Positions 1 to 8,525 of a DNA stretch of 64,000 nt are shown here, piece by piece; the stretch's first letter is position 1; each line of letters begins with the position of its first letter. A program made the translations under genes and the position numbers. Origin of the DNA: Caryophanales bacterium UBA4691 (lineage in GTDB: Bacteria > Bacillota_I > Bacilli_A > RFN20 > CAG-826). The notes under the pieces were generated by a model that was given only the letters and a program-made list of their open reading frames with translations, ran no database searches and was not told the DNA's origin. Location of the stretch: the NCBI GenBank assembly GCA_002404865.1, contig DHKP01000031.1, forward strand, positions 5,344 through 69,343, written 5' to 3'.

Positions 1-152
1 AGACAACACTGCTCTCAAACACATTAATTATTTCATCGAACGGTGTATCTGTTTTCGAGCTATATAAGACAACACTGCTCTCAAACAAGTGCGTCATCGT
101 CCGCAAGTACGGTAGTGTTTTCGAGCTATATAAGACAACACTGCTCTCAAAC
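1..152 (-). CRISPR. Type II-A CRISPR array, leader end, cut by the window edge
   Basis: Two complete 36-bp repeats lie at 51-86 and 117-152, and a 20-bp piece of a third at 1-20. On the plus strand each begins GTTTTCGAGC and ends CTGCTCTCAAAC. The two visible spacers are 30 bp (21-50 and 87-116). The crRNA strand is minus, because the minus-strand repeat (GTTTGAGAGCAGTGTTGTC...) pairs with the tracrRNA at 6213-6324. The repeat at 117-152 is followed by non-repeat DNA and then csn2, so this is the leader end and the 87-116 spacer should be the newest. The array continues past position 1, so its length is unknown. Confidence 0.97.
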
Positions 153-199
153 CTCAAAATTTAGGCCTGAAACAGCGCTTCTTATGAGAACATTATACA
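153..199 (-). promoter_or_regulatory. Candidate CRISPR leader and array promoter
   Basis: Only 47 bp separate the csn2 stop from the first repeat. On the minus strand this piece starts with TGTATAAT, a perfect -10 hexamer at 192-197 with TG directly before it, about 40 bp ahead of the repeat. No good -35 is seen at 17 bp, so either the TG compensates or transcription also reads through from csn2. Leader function follows from its place between the last cas gene and the first repeat. Confidence 0.5.
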
Positions 200-874
200 C
201 TAATTAATCGAACATAAATCTTTATCTATGATGCAAAATATTTCGTTATTCAGTTTGTTTTGTGGGACAAATGTCTCGATATTTACTAAGGTAATGCCTC
301 TATATAGCGTCTCTTTTAATAATTGTTCTATTTCAAAATCTTCGAAATAATCATGTAAATGATTAACGAAAACAATCGATACATTTTGGAGTTCTTTAAT
401 TATTGATATGTATCGAACAAATCTTTCTAACAGCGTTGAGTCGCTTTCAGAGAATTGAAGACCACCAATTTTAAAAACGTCATCAATGCGCATAGAAGAT
501 TCCATGGTTAATTCGGCGTCAAAGTCAAGACGGATTTCTTTGCATACCTGAGTTAATAGATTTTGTATTTGCTGCACGCTTGCGCTTAATTCCGAGAAAT
601 ATGATTTTTTCAGAATTTTATAAAGCGCATTTAAATTTTGTTTTGTATTTAAATTTAAATCTAACGGATTGTAAATGTAAACCGAAGCATCTTCGATTTT
701 TTGCTCTTCCCCGTTTTTGAACAAAGAGCAATAACTTAGACGTTCGGGGAATGCATCGTAAAGATATTTTGAAAACCTCCAATAAAAGGATTTATTTTCA
801 ATTACTAAAGTAACGAATTTTGGGTCAGTAATTTCGATTTTAAAAACGTTGGGGTTAATAGATAGTGTTTTCAT
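200..874 (-). CDS. csn2: Csn2, type II-A adaptation protein
   Basis: A 224-residue protein that is the last gene of a cas9-cas1-cas2-csn2 order and is directly followed by the array, which defines subtype II-A. Csn2 proteins form tetrameric rings that slide on double-stranded DNA ends and help Cas1-Cas2 acquire spacers. They have a degenerate P-loop-like fold and no nuclease activity. The length fits the short (about 220 aa) Csn2 form. Its start overlaps the cas2 stop in an ATGA arrangement, implying translational coupling. The identification rests more on position, length and general character than on a sharp motif. Confidence 0.88.
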   Translation of the reverse strand: MKTLSINPNVFKIEITDPKFVTLVIENKSFYWRFSKYLYDAFPERLSYCSLFKNGEEQKIEDASVYIYNPLDLNLNTKQNLNALYKILKKSYFSELSASVQQIQNLLTQVCKEIRLDFDAELTMESSMRIDDVFKIGGLQFSESDSTLLERFVRYISIIKELQNVSIVFVNHLHDYFEDFEIEQLLKETLYRGITLVNIETFVPQNKLNNEIFCIIDKDLCSIN

Positions 875-1176
875 AGAACAATGGTTTTATCCTCACTCAT
901 TACAACGTCTGTTTCCATTTCGCCTAGCAAAATTTCAATTGCCGAAAATTGTTTTTCCGTAACGGTCAAACAAGAAATGGAACCATCCGGTGGCAAAGCG
1001 CGTTTTAAATCACGGATTGTCGCGTCAACCGTAGTTTCGTTAATAGAAAGTTTGGTGTAGACGCTTTCTTGCAACATTGCGAAACCTTTGCTTTTTATGG
1101 TTTTAACGAACTTTGTATATTCTCTATGATCCTTTTTTGTCACGGCTGGCAAATCAAAAAAGAGAATGGTTCGCAT
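871..1176 (-). CDS. cas2: Cas2 endoribonuclease-fold adaptation protein
   Basis: The protein, read from the internal ATG at 1176, begins MRTILFFDLPAVTKKDHREY, the typical Cas2 first strand with the conserved Asp in FFDLP. Length is then 101 residues. I prefer this start over an upstream ATG at 1197 because AGGGGG lies 7 bases before it and the upstream ATG falls inside the cas1 coding end. Cas2 dimerises between two Cas1 dimers to form the spacer integrase. It starts 4 bp past the cas1 stop and overlaps csn2 by 4 bp, so it is in the middle of a tight operon. Confidence 0.95.
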   Translation of the reverse strand: MRTILFFDLPAVTKKDHREYTKFVKTIKSKGFAMLQESVYTKLSINETTVDATIRDLKRALPPDGSISCLTVTEKQFSAIEILLGEMETDVVMSEDKTIVL

Positions 1177-1180
1177 AAAT

Positions 1181-2056
1181 CTACCCCCTAGTTCCATAAT
1201 CTAAAAATGCTATTTTTGAAATGTCCCCTGTATTTAGAGCGGTAAACACAGAATTACAATAAATGACTATCGCATTTGCTAACGTTTGAGTTTTTCCGTT
1301 TTGAGACACTTCCTTGCCTAACAAAGCAATCATTTCCCCTTTGAAATCGTCTGTTTCTTTTAGTGAAGCCGCCTTCTCATCAACAATAAAACGAAAAGGC
1401 TCAATCAAATCGCATGAAAAATTAAAATCATTAAAATCATTCTTATGATGAATGCCTATCTGAGTGATGTACCCTGAAGCGACAACCGCTCTATTAAACT
1501 CAGATAGAAGAATCGTATAACCGTAATCAAGACACGTATTCAGGAAACAATCTTTGTCCCTTGTGAACCCATCGAAGAATCCGTGATTGAAATAGATTTT
1601 CGCTGCATGTCCCTCACGATTTGTTCTGTCTCCTATCTCTACATTTTCCGCGAAATCATGTAAAAACTCAGCGTATTCTTTTATTTCTCGTTGCAACAGG
1701 AAATAAGATTGATTCATTATCTTTCTTTTCGTGATGGCTTGCCAAACGAGGTTTCGTATATCCATATCCCACGAGATTTGTTCCCTAATTCTTCGGGATG
1801 AATTGCTGTTCCCGCGGCAAGAAACAAGTTCACATGATGGATTGTGTTTTTCGTCGCAAAAGATAATTTTAATCTTTCGCTTTGAGAGCTCGTTAATAAG
1901 ACTGGTTGTTAAAGAAACGGCCGTTGAAGCGATAATAATCGTATGAATTTCATCTAAAAGTACCTTTTTCGTAACATCTGGCGTCCGGAAAACAAGATAC
2001 GATAACGAATATTCTAATTTTGAATGAGTATCGACCACTACCGTCCGAAAGGCCAT
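1181..2056 (-). CDS. cas1: Cas1 integrase, type II
   Basis: A 291-residue Cas1 of the short type II kind. It has the N-terminal beta domain (first 75 residues, ending in a stretch like KIIFCDEKHNPS), followed by the helical catalytic domain. The metal-binding glutamate sits in NREGHAAKIYFN, the expected NxE-H/A-A-x-xYF context, with a later histidine in GIHHKNDFNDFN. Cas1 inserts new spacers at the leader-repeat junction. Start and the cas9 stop overlap as TAATG. All residues expected for activity in the visible motifs are present. Confidence 0.96.
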   Translation of the reverse strand: MAFRTVVVDTHSKLEYSLSYLVFRTPDVTKKVLLDEIHTIIIASTAVSLTTSLINELSKRKIKIIFCDEKHNPSCELVSCRGNSNSSRRIREQISWDMDIRNLVWQAITKRKIMNQSYFLLQREIKEYAEFLHDFAENVEIGDRTNREGHAAKIYFNHGFFDGFTRDKDCFLNTCLDYGYTILLSEFNRAVVASGYITQIGIHHKNDFNDFNFSCDLIEPFRFIVDEKAASLKETDDFKGEMIALLGKEVSQNGKTQTLANAIVIYCNSVFTALNTGDISKIAFLDYGTRG

Positions 2057-5000
2057 TAAAGTTTCCTTTCGGTGTGGTAAAGGCCTGTAATGGAATCAGA
2101 ACAAAGAACTAAACCATCTTGCAATACTAAACCACGAGCTTTTCTAAAATTAGAACCATTGGACAACGCCTCAGACTTTCTTGTAAACACGCCAACGAAA
2201 GAACGTATAAGTATTAGTTGCTCGGTAAGCGTTTTTCCTTCGACTCCTTTCCTGTAATCGATTGTTCTTAATTTGCAAATCATCGGACAATAGTCGAATC
2301 TTTTTTGATTCGACAAATCAACCAATTCTTTAAGTACATTCCCGGTTTTTTCTTGTAAAAAATCGATGGATTTCTCCCCGTATCTATTTGTTTTTAACGA
2401 ATAATTTTCATTGCCGTCTGCAATGTTCGGGTATTTTTCAACAAACTTATTTAAATTTGAAAGATAGACCTCCGATTCTCTTGATAAGAAGATGGGACCG
2501 AAAGGCTTTAATTTTACCAAGTCCTTATTTTGAGTCGTGCACAAATAAACGAGGCCATCTTTTTTGACCATGCTGTCAAGCTGAATAATATCTTTTAAAC
2601 TAACGGCGATTGTCTCGTTTTCTTTATGAGGAACTGAATTAGCAATTTCCTTGTTAATATCCGCAACCTTGTTACCTTTCTCCAATAGGAGGTGCGGAAC
2701 TCCAACTAAATAACGTCTTTCCTTCTTCCCTTTTATGGTTACAACACAGTTGACTTCCGTACTCATAGAATTGTATCCACCGTATCTTTCTGGCGGCAAT
2801 TTCTCATGAACAGGAATCAAGCCAGCATTCTTCTTATAGATGGTTTGATTATAAAAGGCGCTGTCTTGATACGAGAAGCGATACGTTAATAAGAAATCAT
2901 GTCTTCTAGATGTTTGATCAATCAATTTACCTAGACTTGTTTTTTCTCCTTCTTTCGTTTGGATCAAAGAAGAAATATAACGCTCCATGTTCAAGGAATA
3001 ATCGGTTTGGTTTTCGTTTTTTTGAGCTGCTTTGATGAAAGACAAGTTGCCATAGCGTTCGGTTAAAGAAACGCCAGAAACAATGTTTAAATATGCGTCC
3101 ACTGCATGGTGGGTGTCATTTAGATCTCTGAGCTTTGGAATATTAAGCTCTTTTCGAATCTGAGATGGGTATTGGGCTTTCGAAAAAATCAACTTTGCAT
3201 TCGGATATAAAACTTTCAAAACATCTCGAATAACAATATTGGAACGGTTTACCACATTAATCTGGGCAGCAACAAACGCGCTCAGCTCTTCTTCAGTAAG
3301 AGGATTTGCTCTTGTTAGGTTGTTAAATTTCTTTTCTGACATCATCCCCGCCTTTTTAAGTTTGCTCCAGAAGGCGACATTGGCTGGGTTTTTACGTATG
3401 GATTCAGGCAAAGGATATTCGTTGGAACGATGCTGGTTAATACTTCTTTCTACCAAGACAAGATTGTCAATGGAATCGTCTTTCATCTTGCTTTGAGGAA
3501 TGACGTGATCCGTATCGTATTTGTTTCCGCTGAGGACATCATCAATGTTAATCGGTTTCCCCGTATAAGCGTCTTTGCCGTTTTGTAAAAAGTACAAATA
3601 TAAATGCTTGCCGTTAATGCTTCGATCAGAATATTTCTTTAGTTCTTCTAGGACTTCGTCTACTCGTTTTTCCTCGAATGTGTCTATTTTGACTAAATTT
3701 TTTAAGAAAGTTTGAATCTGAGCAGAACGAGATTTTGCCTTTTTGGTTAGTTGTTGTTTCTTCTCTTTGTTGTTGTTTTCCCTTGTGACTTCGATGGAAA
3801 TTTGATCAGGCTCTTTTTTAGCCACTTTAACCACTTCATGAACGATGCGAACCGCCTGTATGACAGGGCGTCTCATCTTTGGAGGCATTTCCTCAATCAA
3901 ATCAGAGACAATTTGAGATTTGCTTTTTGTTTGGAAAGAGTCCGCATTATAAGCATCGATTCTTTCTTGATAATCGTATTTGGCAAGAATCTGCATTAAA
4001 TTGCCCTCACCACTTCTTAATAGATTGATTATGGATTCTCTAATTTCCCCGTATTTGTCCGCATACCTAAGTTCTAAAAACTCTTTAGACAAAGGCGACC
4101 ATTCTTTGCATTTAATGGTTTTAAGCAGAGATTTTTGATCGTTTGTTAAATCTGGGAATTCCTTTAAGATAGCGACATCTGCATCTTTTGGGGAATCGGC
4201 GTATATTGTCTTGAGAAAGATCATTCTTTCGCATTTGCTTAAATCCTTAGGATCGCTGGAATCCGGATTATTTAAGTCGAAGACTCCATTTTTGCCAAAG
4301 GACGCTCTCGAAGAACAACAAATATAATCTTCAGGGTTCCACCCAGAGACGACAACGTCTTTATCTTTCGAATTCGTGTCTGACTTAAAATGTCTTTGTA
4401 TATCCTTCATCGTTGTTTTTGGGCGTTGAGACACGAAAGAAAACAAATCTTTTAATTCCTTCAAAGACGGTTTGCTCCCATTCACTTTCAGGTTATTCAG
4501 CTTGTTCCAAGCATCAAAATCCTGATAAAGAATGGATTGCTTGGGAAGAACGTTTTTATCTTTCAGGTAAGTGCACTTGTTGGTCAAACCCTCCATGAAC
4601 TTTTTCTTCGTTTCATCCCAATCGATTGCCTCTTCATAATCCCATGGTTTTAATGGGCGATATTCATTGTTTTTAAAAACAACGTTGGAATAAGCGCTTT
4701 TTGTGGTTAAAGGGCCACAATAATAAGGGATTTTATATTGGAACAACTTGAGTATTTTTTCTTCGATTTCTGCTATGCCCTTAACGTTCCTAGAAATAGC
4801 GTTTTTTAAGATAATCTTTAATTCTTTTTGGTGGAGTTGCATCGGAATGACGCTTGTCGAACGCAAGGCGATAGTCTGCAAAAGTCTATCTTGCTCAGCG
4901 AGAGACTTTAGCATTTGCCAATTGGTGGCATCTTGCCCCATTAACAATGGTTCGTATGGCAAAACCGTATCTATTACATATTTGTCAAAGGTGTGAATGT

Positions 5001-6165
5001 CACAACGTTTATCAACCAAAGTTTTATTGTGAGTAAAGGCTGGGTAGTTTGATTTGTCATTTGGATCATTAAAAAGCTTAACGTAGACCGAAGCATCGCC
5101 TTTAAGATTGCTTTGATTATCAATTTGTTTGCAGATAGCTTTTAGAGCGGAGAGCTGGGATTTATGAGAATCATATAGCTCCACAAAAGCGTTAGATAAG
5201 TTATCGTTGCCGTTTAAAATATCGGAAAGATCACAATAATCAAAAACCGCTTTTGCGATGTCGACTAAATCAAAAGCATCGCCCAATATTTCTTGATAAT
5301 TTGGTTCGTTTTGATCATAAGAAGCGTTAAAAGAAATCTTGGTATCATCGAATGTTTCTTCACCTTTTTTATTCAATTTCTTTGTAGAGAATTCACCACC
5401 AGCACAAAGAGTGCAAAACATCTCAAGGAACGACTTAGATTCTTCGTCTTTTTCGAACATGCTTAGGAGCTTTGTTTTTTTCGTTTGCTTTGGTAAGTTT
5501 CTATCGTTTGCAGTTGTGATGAAGGCTTCATATTGGGACTTTGGGAGTCCAACGAAATGACCTTCTTGGCTATCTTCGTCTTCGCTTTGCAAGTCAAACA
5601 AAACCGAAAGCGTTTCATTTAGTTTATCGAAAACAGAATAGTCAAATTGTCCTATTTTGATTTCTCCATCTCTTAGGAAGTTCCCACGGTATTTGATGAT
5701 ATGGTGTATCGCTAAATATAAGAAACGAATGTCAGAAAAAGCGCAATCTTCATTGTCCATCAAAGCTTTTCTTAGATGCCAAATGGTCGGATATCTTTTA
5801 TAAAAACCTTTCTCTTCTTGCTTATTAGCAAACAAAAGGCAATCAGTAACTGCTTGAGCCGGCTTGTTTGGGTCATCGTTTTGAATTGCAGAATTCTCTA
5901 ACCGTAGCAAGAATGTAGGGTCTTTTTCTTTGAGCAATGGGTCAAAAAGAGTATTCAACAAGCGAATCCTTTCTTTTCTTCTTGCTAATCTCCTCCCTGC
6001 AACACGGAATCCTCTTCTCCCTTTTGCATCACTTGCTTCCGAAAAAATACGGGCACCCCATGCAGTTTTACCTTTCAGTCTATATAAATGAAAGTTTTCG
6101 TCAGTTGCGGCCCATCCAACGGAATCTGATCCAACGTCGAGCCCAATAAATAACTTATTAGCCAC
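2056..6165 (-). CDS. cas9: Cas9, type II-A RNA-guided DNA endonuclease
   Basis: A 1,369-residue protein, close to the 1,368 of the S. pyogenes enzyme. RuvC-I is at the N terminus (FIGLDVGSDSVGW, Asp10), then an arginine-rich bridge helix at about residues 51-75. RuvC-II contains SIEVTREN (Glu792), HNH contains DTDHVIPQS (His887) with Asn910 downstream, and RuvC-III contains HHAVDAYLN (His1020, Asp1023). All RuvC and HNH catalytic residues are thus intact; the His usually third in HHAHDAY is Val here. The C terminus should be the PAM-interacting domain. The start is GTG at 6165, with AGAGGA 6-7 bases upstream. The tracrRNA gene lies directly upstream on the same strand. I see no frameshift, so the enzyme is probably functional; its PAM cannot be read from sequence. 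Confidence 0.98.
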   Translation of the reverse strand: MANKLFIGLDVGSDSVGWAATDENFHLYRLKGKTAWGARIFSEASDAKGRRGFRVAGRRLARRKERIRLLNTLFDPLLKEKDPTFLLRLENSAIQNDDPNKPAQAVTDCLLFANKQEEKGFYKRYPTIWHLRKALMDNEDCAFSDIRFLYLAIHHIIKYRGNFLRDGEIKIGQFDYSVFDKLNETLSVLFDLQSEDEDSQEGHFVGLPKSQYEAFITTANDRNLPKQTKKTKLLSMFEKDEESKSFLEMFCTLCAGGEFSTKKLNKKGEETFDDTKISFNASYDQNEPNYQEILGDAFDLVDIAKAVFDYCDLSDILNGNDNLSNAFVELYDSHKSQLSALKAICKQIDNQSNLKGDASVYVKLFNDPNDKSNYPAFTHNKTLVDKRCDIHTFDKYVIDTVLPYEPLLMGQDATNWQMLKSLAEQDRLLQTIALRSTSVIPMQLHQKELKIILKNAISRNVKGIAEIEEKILKLFQYKIPYYCGPLTTKSAYSNVVFKNNEYRPLKPWDYEEAIDWDETKKKFMEGLTNKCTYLKDKNVLPKQSILYQDFDAWNKLNNLKVNGSKPSLKELKDLFSFVSQRPKTTMKDIQRHFKSDTNSKDKDVVVSGWNPEDYICCSSRASFGKNGVFDLNNPDSSDPKDLSKCERMIFLKTIYADSPKDADVAILKEFPDLTNDQKSLLKTIKCKEWSPLSKEFLELRYADKYGEIRESIINLLRSGEGNLMQILAKYDYQERIDAYNADSFQTKSKSQIVSDLIEEMPPKMRRPVIQAVRIVHEVVKVAKKEPDQISIEVTRENNNKEKKQQLTKKAKSRSAQIQTFLKNLVKIDTFEEKRVDEVLEELKKYSDRSINGKHLYLYFLQNGKDAYTGKPINIDDVLSGNKYDTDHVIPQSKMKDDSIDNLVLVERSINQHRSNEYPLPESIRKNPANVAFWSKLKKAGMMSEKKFNNLTRANPLTEEELSAFVAAQINVVNRSNIVIRDVLKVLYPNAKLIFSKAQYPSQIRKELNIPKLRDLNDTHHAVDAYLNIVSGVSLTERYGNLSFIKAAQKNENQTDYSLNMERYISSLIQTKEGEKTSLGKLIDQTSRRHDFLLTYRFSYQDSAFYNQTIYKKNAGLIPVHEKLPPERYGGYNSMSTEVNCVVTIKGKKERRYLVGVPHLLLEKGNKVADINKEIANSVPHKENETIAVSLKDIIQLDSMVKKDGLVYLCTTQNKDLVKLKPFGPIFLSRESEVYLSNLNKFVEKYPNIADGNENYSLKTNRYGEKSIDFLQEKTGNVLKELVDLSNQKRFDYCPMICKLRTIDYRKGVEGKTLTEQLILIRSFVGVFTRKSEALSNGSNFRKARGLVLQDGLVLCSDSITGLYHTERKL

Positions 6166-6191
6166 ACTATGTTCCTCTTTTGTATGACAAA

Positions 6192-6220
6192 ATTATACCA
6201 AAATTACTAAATAACAAAAA
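6192..6220 (-). promoter_or_regulatory. Candidate cas9 promoter
   Basis: On the minus strand TATAAT is at 6192-6197, with TTTTTG as a poor -35 at 6215-6220 (17-bp spacer). It would start the cas transcript about 20 bases before the GTG. The -35 overlaps the T tract of the tracrRNA terminator, so cas9 may also be fed by read-through. Confidence 0.45.
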
Positions 6221-6324
6221 TAGCCAGAAGAACCGGCTATCTAAGTGACCTAATGGTCATTCTCCGAGGGAGAACCTTGTAGCAATATGCTTATTTGAAC
6301 GTAGCAGTGTTGTCTTACAATGCG
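6213..6324 (-). ncRNA. tracrRNA
   Basis: The minus strand carries an anti-repeat, UAAGACAACACUGCU (6303-6317), that pairs perfectly over 15 bases with AGCAGUGUUGUCUUA of the crRNA repeat. After a bulge, UCAAAU pairs with the repeat's 5' GUUUGA. Downstream are a short AGCA-UAU-UGCU stem, a UUCUCC/GGAGAA hairpin (6261-6275), a GACC-AUUA-GGUC hairpin, and a final AUAGCC...GGCUAU hairpin (6220-6240) followed by UUUUUG, which is the rho-independent terminator. Predicted length is about 110 nt. The repeat:anti-repeat duplex is the RNase III processing site and the hairpins bind Cas9. It lies just upstream of cas9, on the same strand. Confidence 0.95.
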
Positions 6325-6329
6325 AATTT

Positions 6330-6358
6330 ATTATCTAAATCTCTAAAATAAAAATCAA
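6330..6358 (-). promoter_or_regulatory. tracrRNA promoter
   Basis: On the minus strand TTGATT (6353-6358) and GATAAT (6330-6335) are separated by exactly 17 bp. Transcription would begin near 6322-6325, just ahead of the anti-repeat. Both hexamers match consensus in at least 4 of 6 positions. Confidence 0.75.
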
Positions 6359-6389
6359 TCTTTTTTAGAATAATATGCGCAAAATTAAA

Positions 6390-6463
6390 AGCCCCAGCGA
6401 CTTATCTTTGTATTAACGAAAAGCCATGCAAGAAACAAAAAAGAAAAATCGCTTGGGGAACAT
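6390..6463 (-). terminator. Likely terminator of the 6515-7213 gene
   Basis: CCCCAAGCGA and TCGCTGGGG (minus strand) form a stem of about 9 bp with one bulge around a long A/T-rich loop, followed by CTTTTAATTTT. It sits between the stop of the upstream gene and the tracrRNA promoter. The loop is long, so efficiency is doubtful. Confidence 0.4.
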
Positions 6464-6514
6464 AACCAAAACTTAAAACAGACATAAACTCAAATGGTTA
6501 GTGCAATGCCGAGC

Positions 6515-7213
6515 TTAGTTAATTTCTACAAGCAAATACCAAAATTTGTTGTATTCAGAAACGCTACTAAAATTTTGAAAATCCTGGTAGACAAAATCGT
6601 AATTTTTTTGAATCGTAATAGGATGGTTCTTTCTAAATGCCCCTGCAGAACTTTCTTTGGCGTTTTTATCAACCTCTTTCGTTTGAGCTAAATGTTTTCC
6701 TGGTGTCATCGAAAAGTCATTGTTTTTGCAAAACACACTATTACTACCATCCTTATTTATATAAACGTCTTCATTTGTAACAAACAAGAAAAAACCGTTT
6801 TTAACAAAGCCATTTCTCACGTTTCGTTCGATTCTATAAATATCCTTCCAGCAATCATATCGATTCGGATTATGCGCACTATCATTCGCTAACTGCAACG
6901 TCGTACCCAAGGGACCGGGGAAACTAATAGCCTTGCCCTTTTTGGTTTCGTTCTTTGTCTTATACTTAAACTCAATAAGCGTTCTCTCGTTGGTCTTTTT
7001 ATCAAGCACCAATAAATCGAATTTTGTTTTTTGCGTATTGTTATAAGAATATGGTGTATATCCTGGGTACTCCGGTATAAATTCGAATTGGTCAGGAAAT
7101 AGTTTCGCGCCTTCTATTGCAAATTGAAGTTGAAGATGTGCTTCGCTCACATAGCAATATTTCTTCGATTTTAATACATTGATTATTGATTTGGCATTTT
7201 GCACAGTAAACAT
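6515..7213 (-). CDS. PD-(D/E)XK-like hypothetical protein
   Basis: A 232-residue soluble protein with no family I can name. Residues 65-90 read KFDLLVLDKKTNERTLIEFK, an Asp on one strand and E-x-K on the next, which is the usual core of PD-(D/E)XK nuclease-fold proteins. No membrane segment or signal is visible. The start has GGAGG six bases before ATG. It stands alone between the CRISPR locus and a broken ATPase gene, a setting typical of defence islands. A nuclease role is inference from the motif and position; it could also be a Cas-independent restriction-type or repair protein. Confidence 0.7.
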   Translation of the reverse strand: MFTVQNAKSIINVLKSKKYCYVSEAHLQLQFAIEGAKLFPDQFEFIPEYPGYTPYSYNNTQKTKFDLLVLDKKTNERTLIEFKYKTKNETKKGKAISFPGPLGTTLQLANDSAHNPNRYDCWKDIYRIERNVRNGFVKNGFFLFVTNEDVYINKDGSNSVFCKNNDFSMTPGKHLAQTKEVDKNAKESSAGAFRKNHPITIQKNYDFVYQDFQNFSSVSEYNKFWYLLVEIN

Positions 7214-7349
7214 TTTTTGCCTCCAACTTGCTTTACTTATTAGACTCAGGCTTCTTTTTTATAGTATAAGAAATATAGGCCTAAAAAGGGGAACGAACAC
7301 GATACCTCCATCTATTCTTCAAATCGTATTCAATGCATGTCACACCCAA

Positions 7350-8018
7350 TCATTCATACAAATCCGCTAAAGTGAGTAGAGTCAAAGACTTTTTATCCTC
7401 TTCTAAGAGTTCATAACCACTTTTTGAGCAAAAACCATAAAGAGGGGAACGAACATGAAGTCCATTGACTTGTTTCATCTCTTCTTCGATATCGCTTTTG
7501 GTTAATGGCTCTTTCGTGTATTTGCATTCCATGAAAAGATATTCGTGCTTTGTATTTAGTGCGACAACGTCGAATTCTCCGTTTGTTTTAGTAATAGGAT
7601 CGTCGTACCAATATTTACCGATTTTAATAAAGGGAGGATTGAAGTAGCCTTCTTTGTTCTTCCATAACAAATATTGTCTCGTTATTTCTTCAAACGCTTT
7701 TGTGAGATACTCTTTTTCTAAATCATCTCGAATAAAGGCGTCATAAAACTGTTCGTGATCCATCATCGCTAAAGAAGAGGCGTTTCGAAATAAATATCGA
7801 TAATAAAAATTCAAAAAGAAATCGCCCAAATAATAAAAGGTCTTTTTCTTATCGTTTTCTTTATTGATGGGTGTGATTTTACGAATCACACCCATCTCTT
7901 CAAGCATCTTAAGAGAATAATCTAAGCTAGATGCAGCAATATTCCCCACGCGCTTTAATAGGTCATTAAAATTATGAACGCCACTAAGGATATCATTAAA
8001 GACTAGATGCAAGTGCAA
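7350..8018 (-). pseudogene. C-terminal remnant of a DUF234-type AAA ATPase
   Basis: This 222-residue frame matches only the second half of the intact ATPase at 28358-29743. Shared stretches include a winged-helix part, FYYRYLFRN (FYRYIFRN there), KYWYDDP / TYWYDSP and the C-terminal nuclease-like core with GEFDVVALN and MECKYTKEPLT. The whole ATP-binding half, with Walker A and B, is missing: the frame opens upstream at 8018 with only a TTG and no ribosome site. It is therefore a truncated copy rather than a working gene. The C-terminal E-x-K motif is intact. Confidence 0.8.
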
Positions 8019-8286
8019 ATGTTAGAAAATAGCATTGTGATATAATTTTGGCTCGCCCAAACGACATGACTCAAGCTATTAACCTTTAACTTTATCGTTA
8101 TGCCCTAAAGAACTTTAAAATATCGGTTTAAAGCAATTAAATGACGTGGATGCTTTCCTTCTTTCTTTTAAGACTATTCTTCTTTTCCGACATTCTCACG
8201 ACCCTAAATAGGCAAAGAAATATCAAATGGTCCAGCAAAGACATGCCTATGGAGATGCCCGCGTAAGACATAAGATTGGTAAATCA

Positions 8287-8415
8287 AAAGAAAAAGGTGG
8301 AAGCGTTGACCCTCTTGAAGAATCTAACCACCCCACCTCGACGCTTCCGCGTCCGACAACTTAATTTTAAGCCATCGTTCCGAGGAGCACATCACTTGGA
8401 ACTCTCCTCAAATCT
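8287..8415 (-). ncRNA. Candidate structured RNA with terminator
   Basis: The 507-bp gap 8019-8525 has no convincing gene but is richer in G+C at 8290-8415. On the minus strand, GAGGAG (8404-8409) can pair with CTCCTC (8382-8387), or GTTCC (8398-8402) with GGAAC (8377-8381); the two helices exclude each other. Further on, GGAAGCGT (8341-8348) pairs with ACGCTTCC (8299-8306), followed by ACC and a T-rich run, like a terminator with a long loop. GGCTTAAAAT between the stems recalls 6S RNA, but I cannot confirm any known family. It could equally be an RNA leader of a lost gene. Confidence 0.35.
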
Positions 8416-8525
8416 AGGCGCCCTAATTTAACTGTTTTTTTCACTTTTTGTCAAGCGCGGCGCCGTAATTTTCAGGCTGAATTTGTATATTCATCCTAAA
8501 CTATTTAGCGAGAAATTATTAGATT

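Noticed and set aside
1177..1197. Upstream ATG start for cas2 at 1197
   Set aside because: It lies within the end of cas1 and lacks a ribosome site; the ATG at 1176 has AGGGGG and gives the standard Cas2 N terminus.
8137..8271. A 44-codon minus-strand frame with a hydrophobic start and basic end, like a type I holin-like toxin
   Set aside because: No ribosome site, the hydrophobic part is short, and the terminator-like stem lies just upstream of it; could be chance.
8377..8409. H-type pseudoknot from GAGGAG/CTCCTC and GTTCC/GGAAC
   Set aside because: There is no linker between the two 3' arms, so both helices cannot form at once; they are alternatives.
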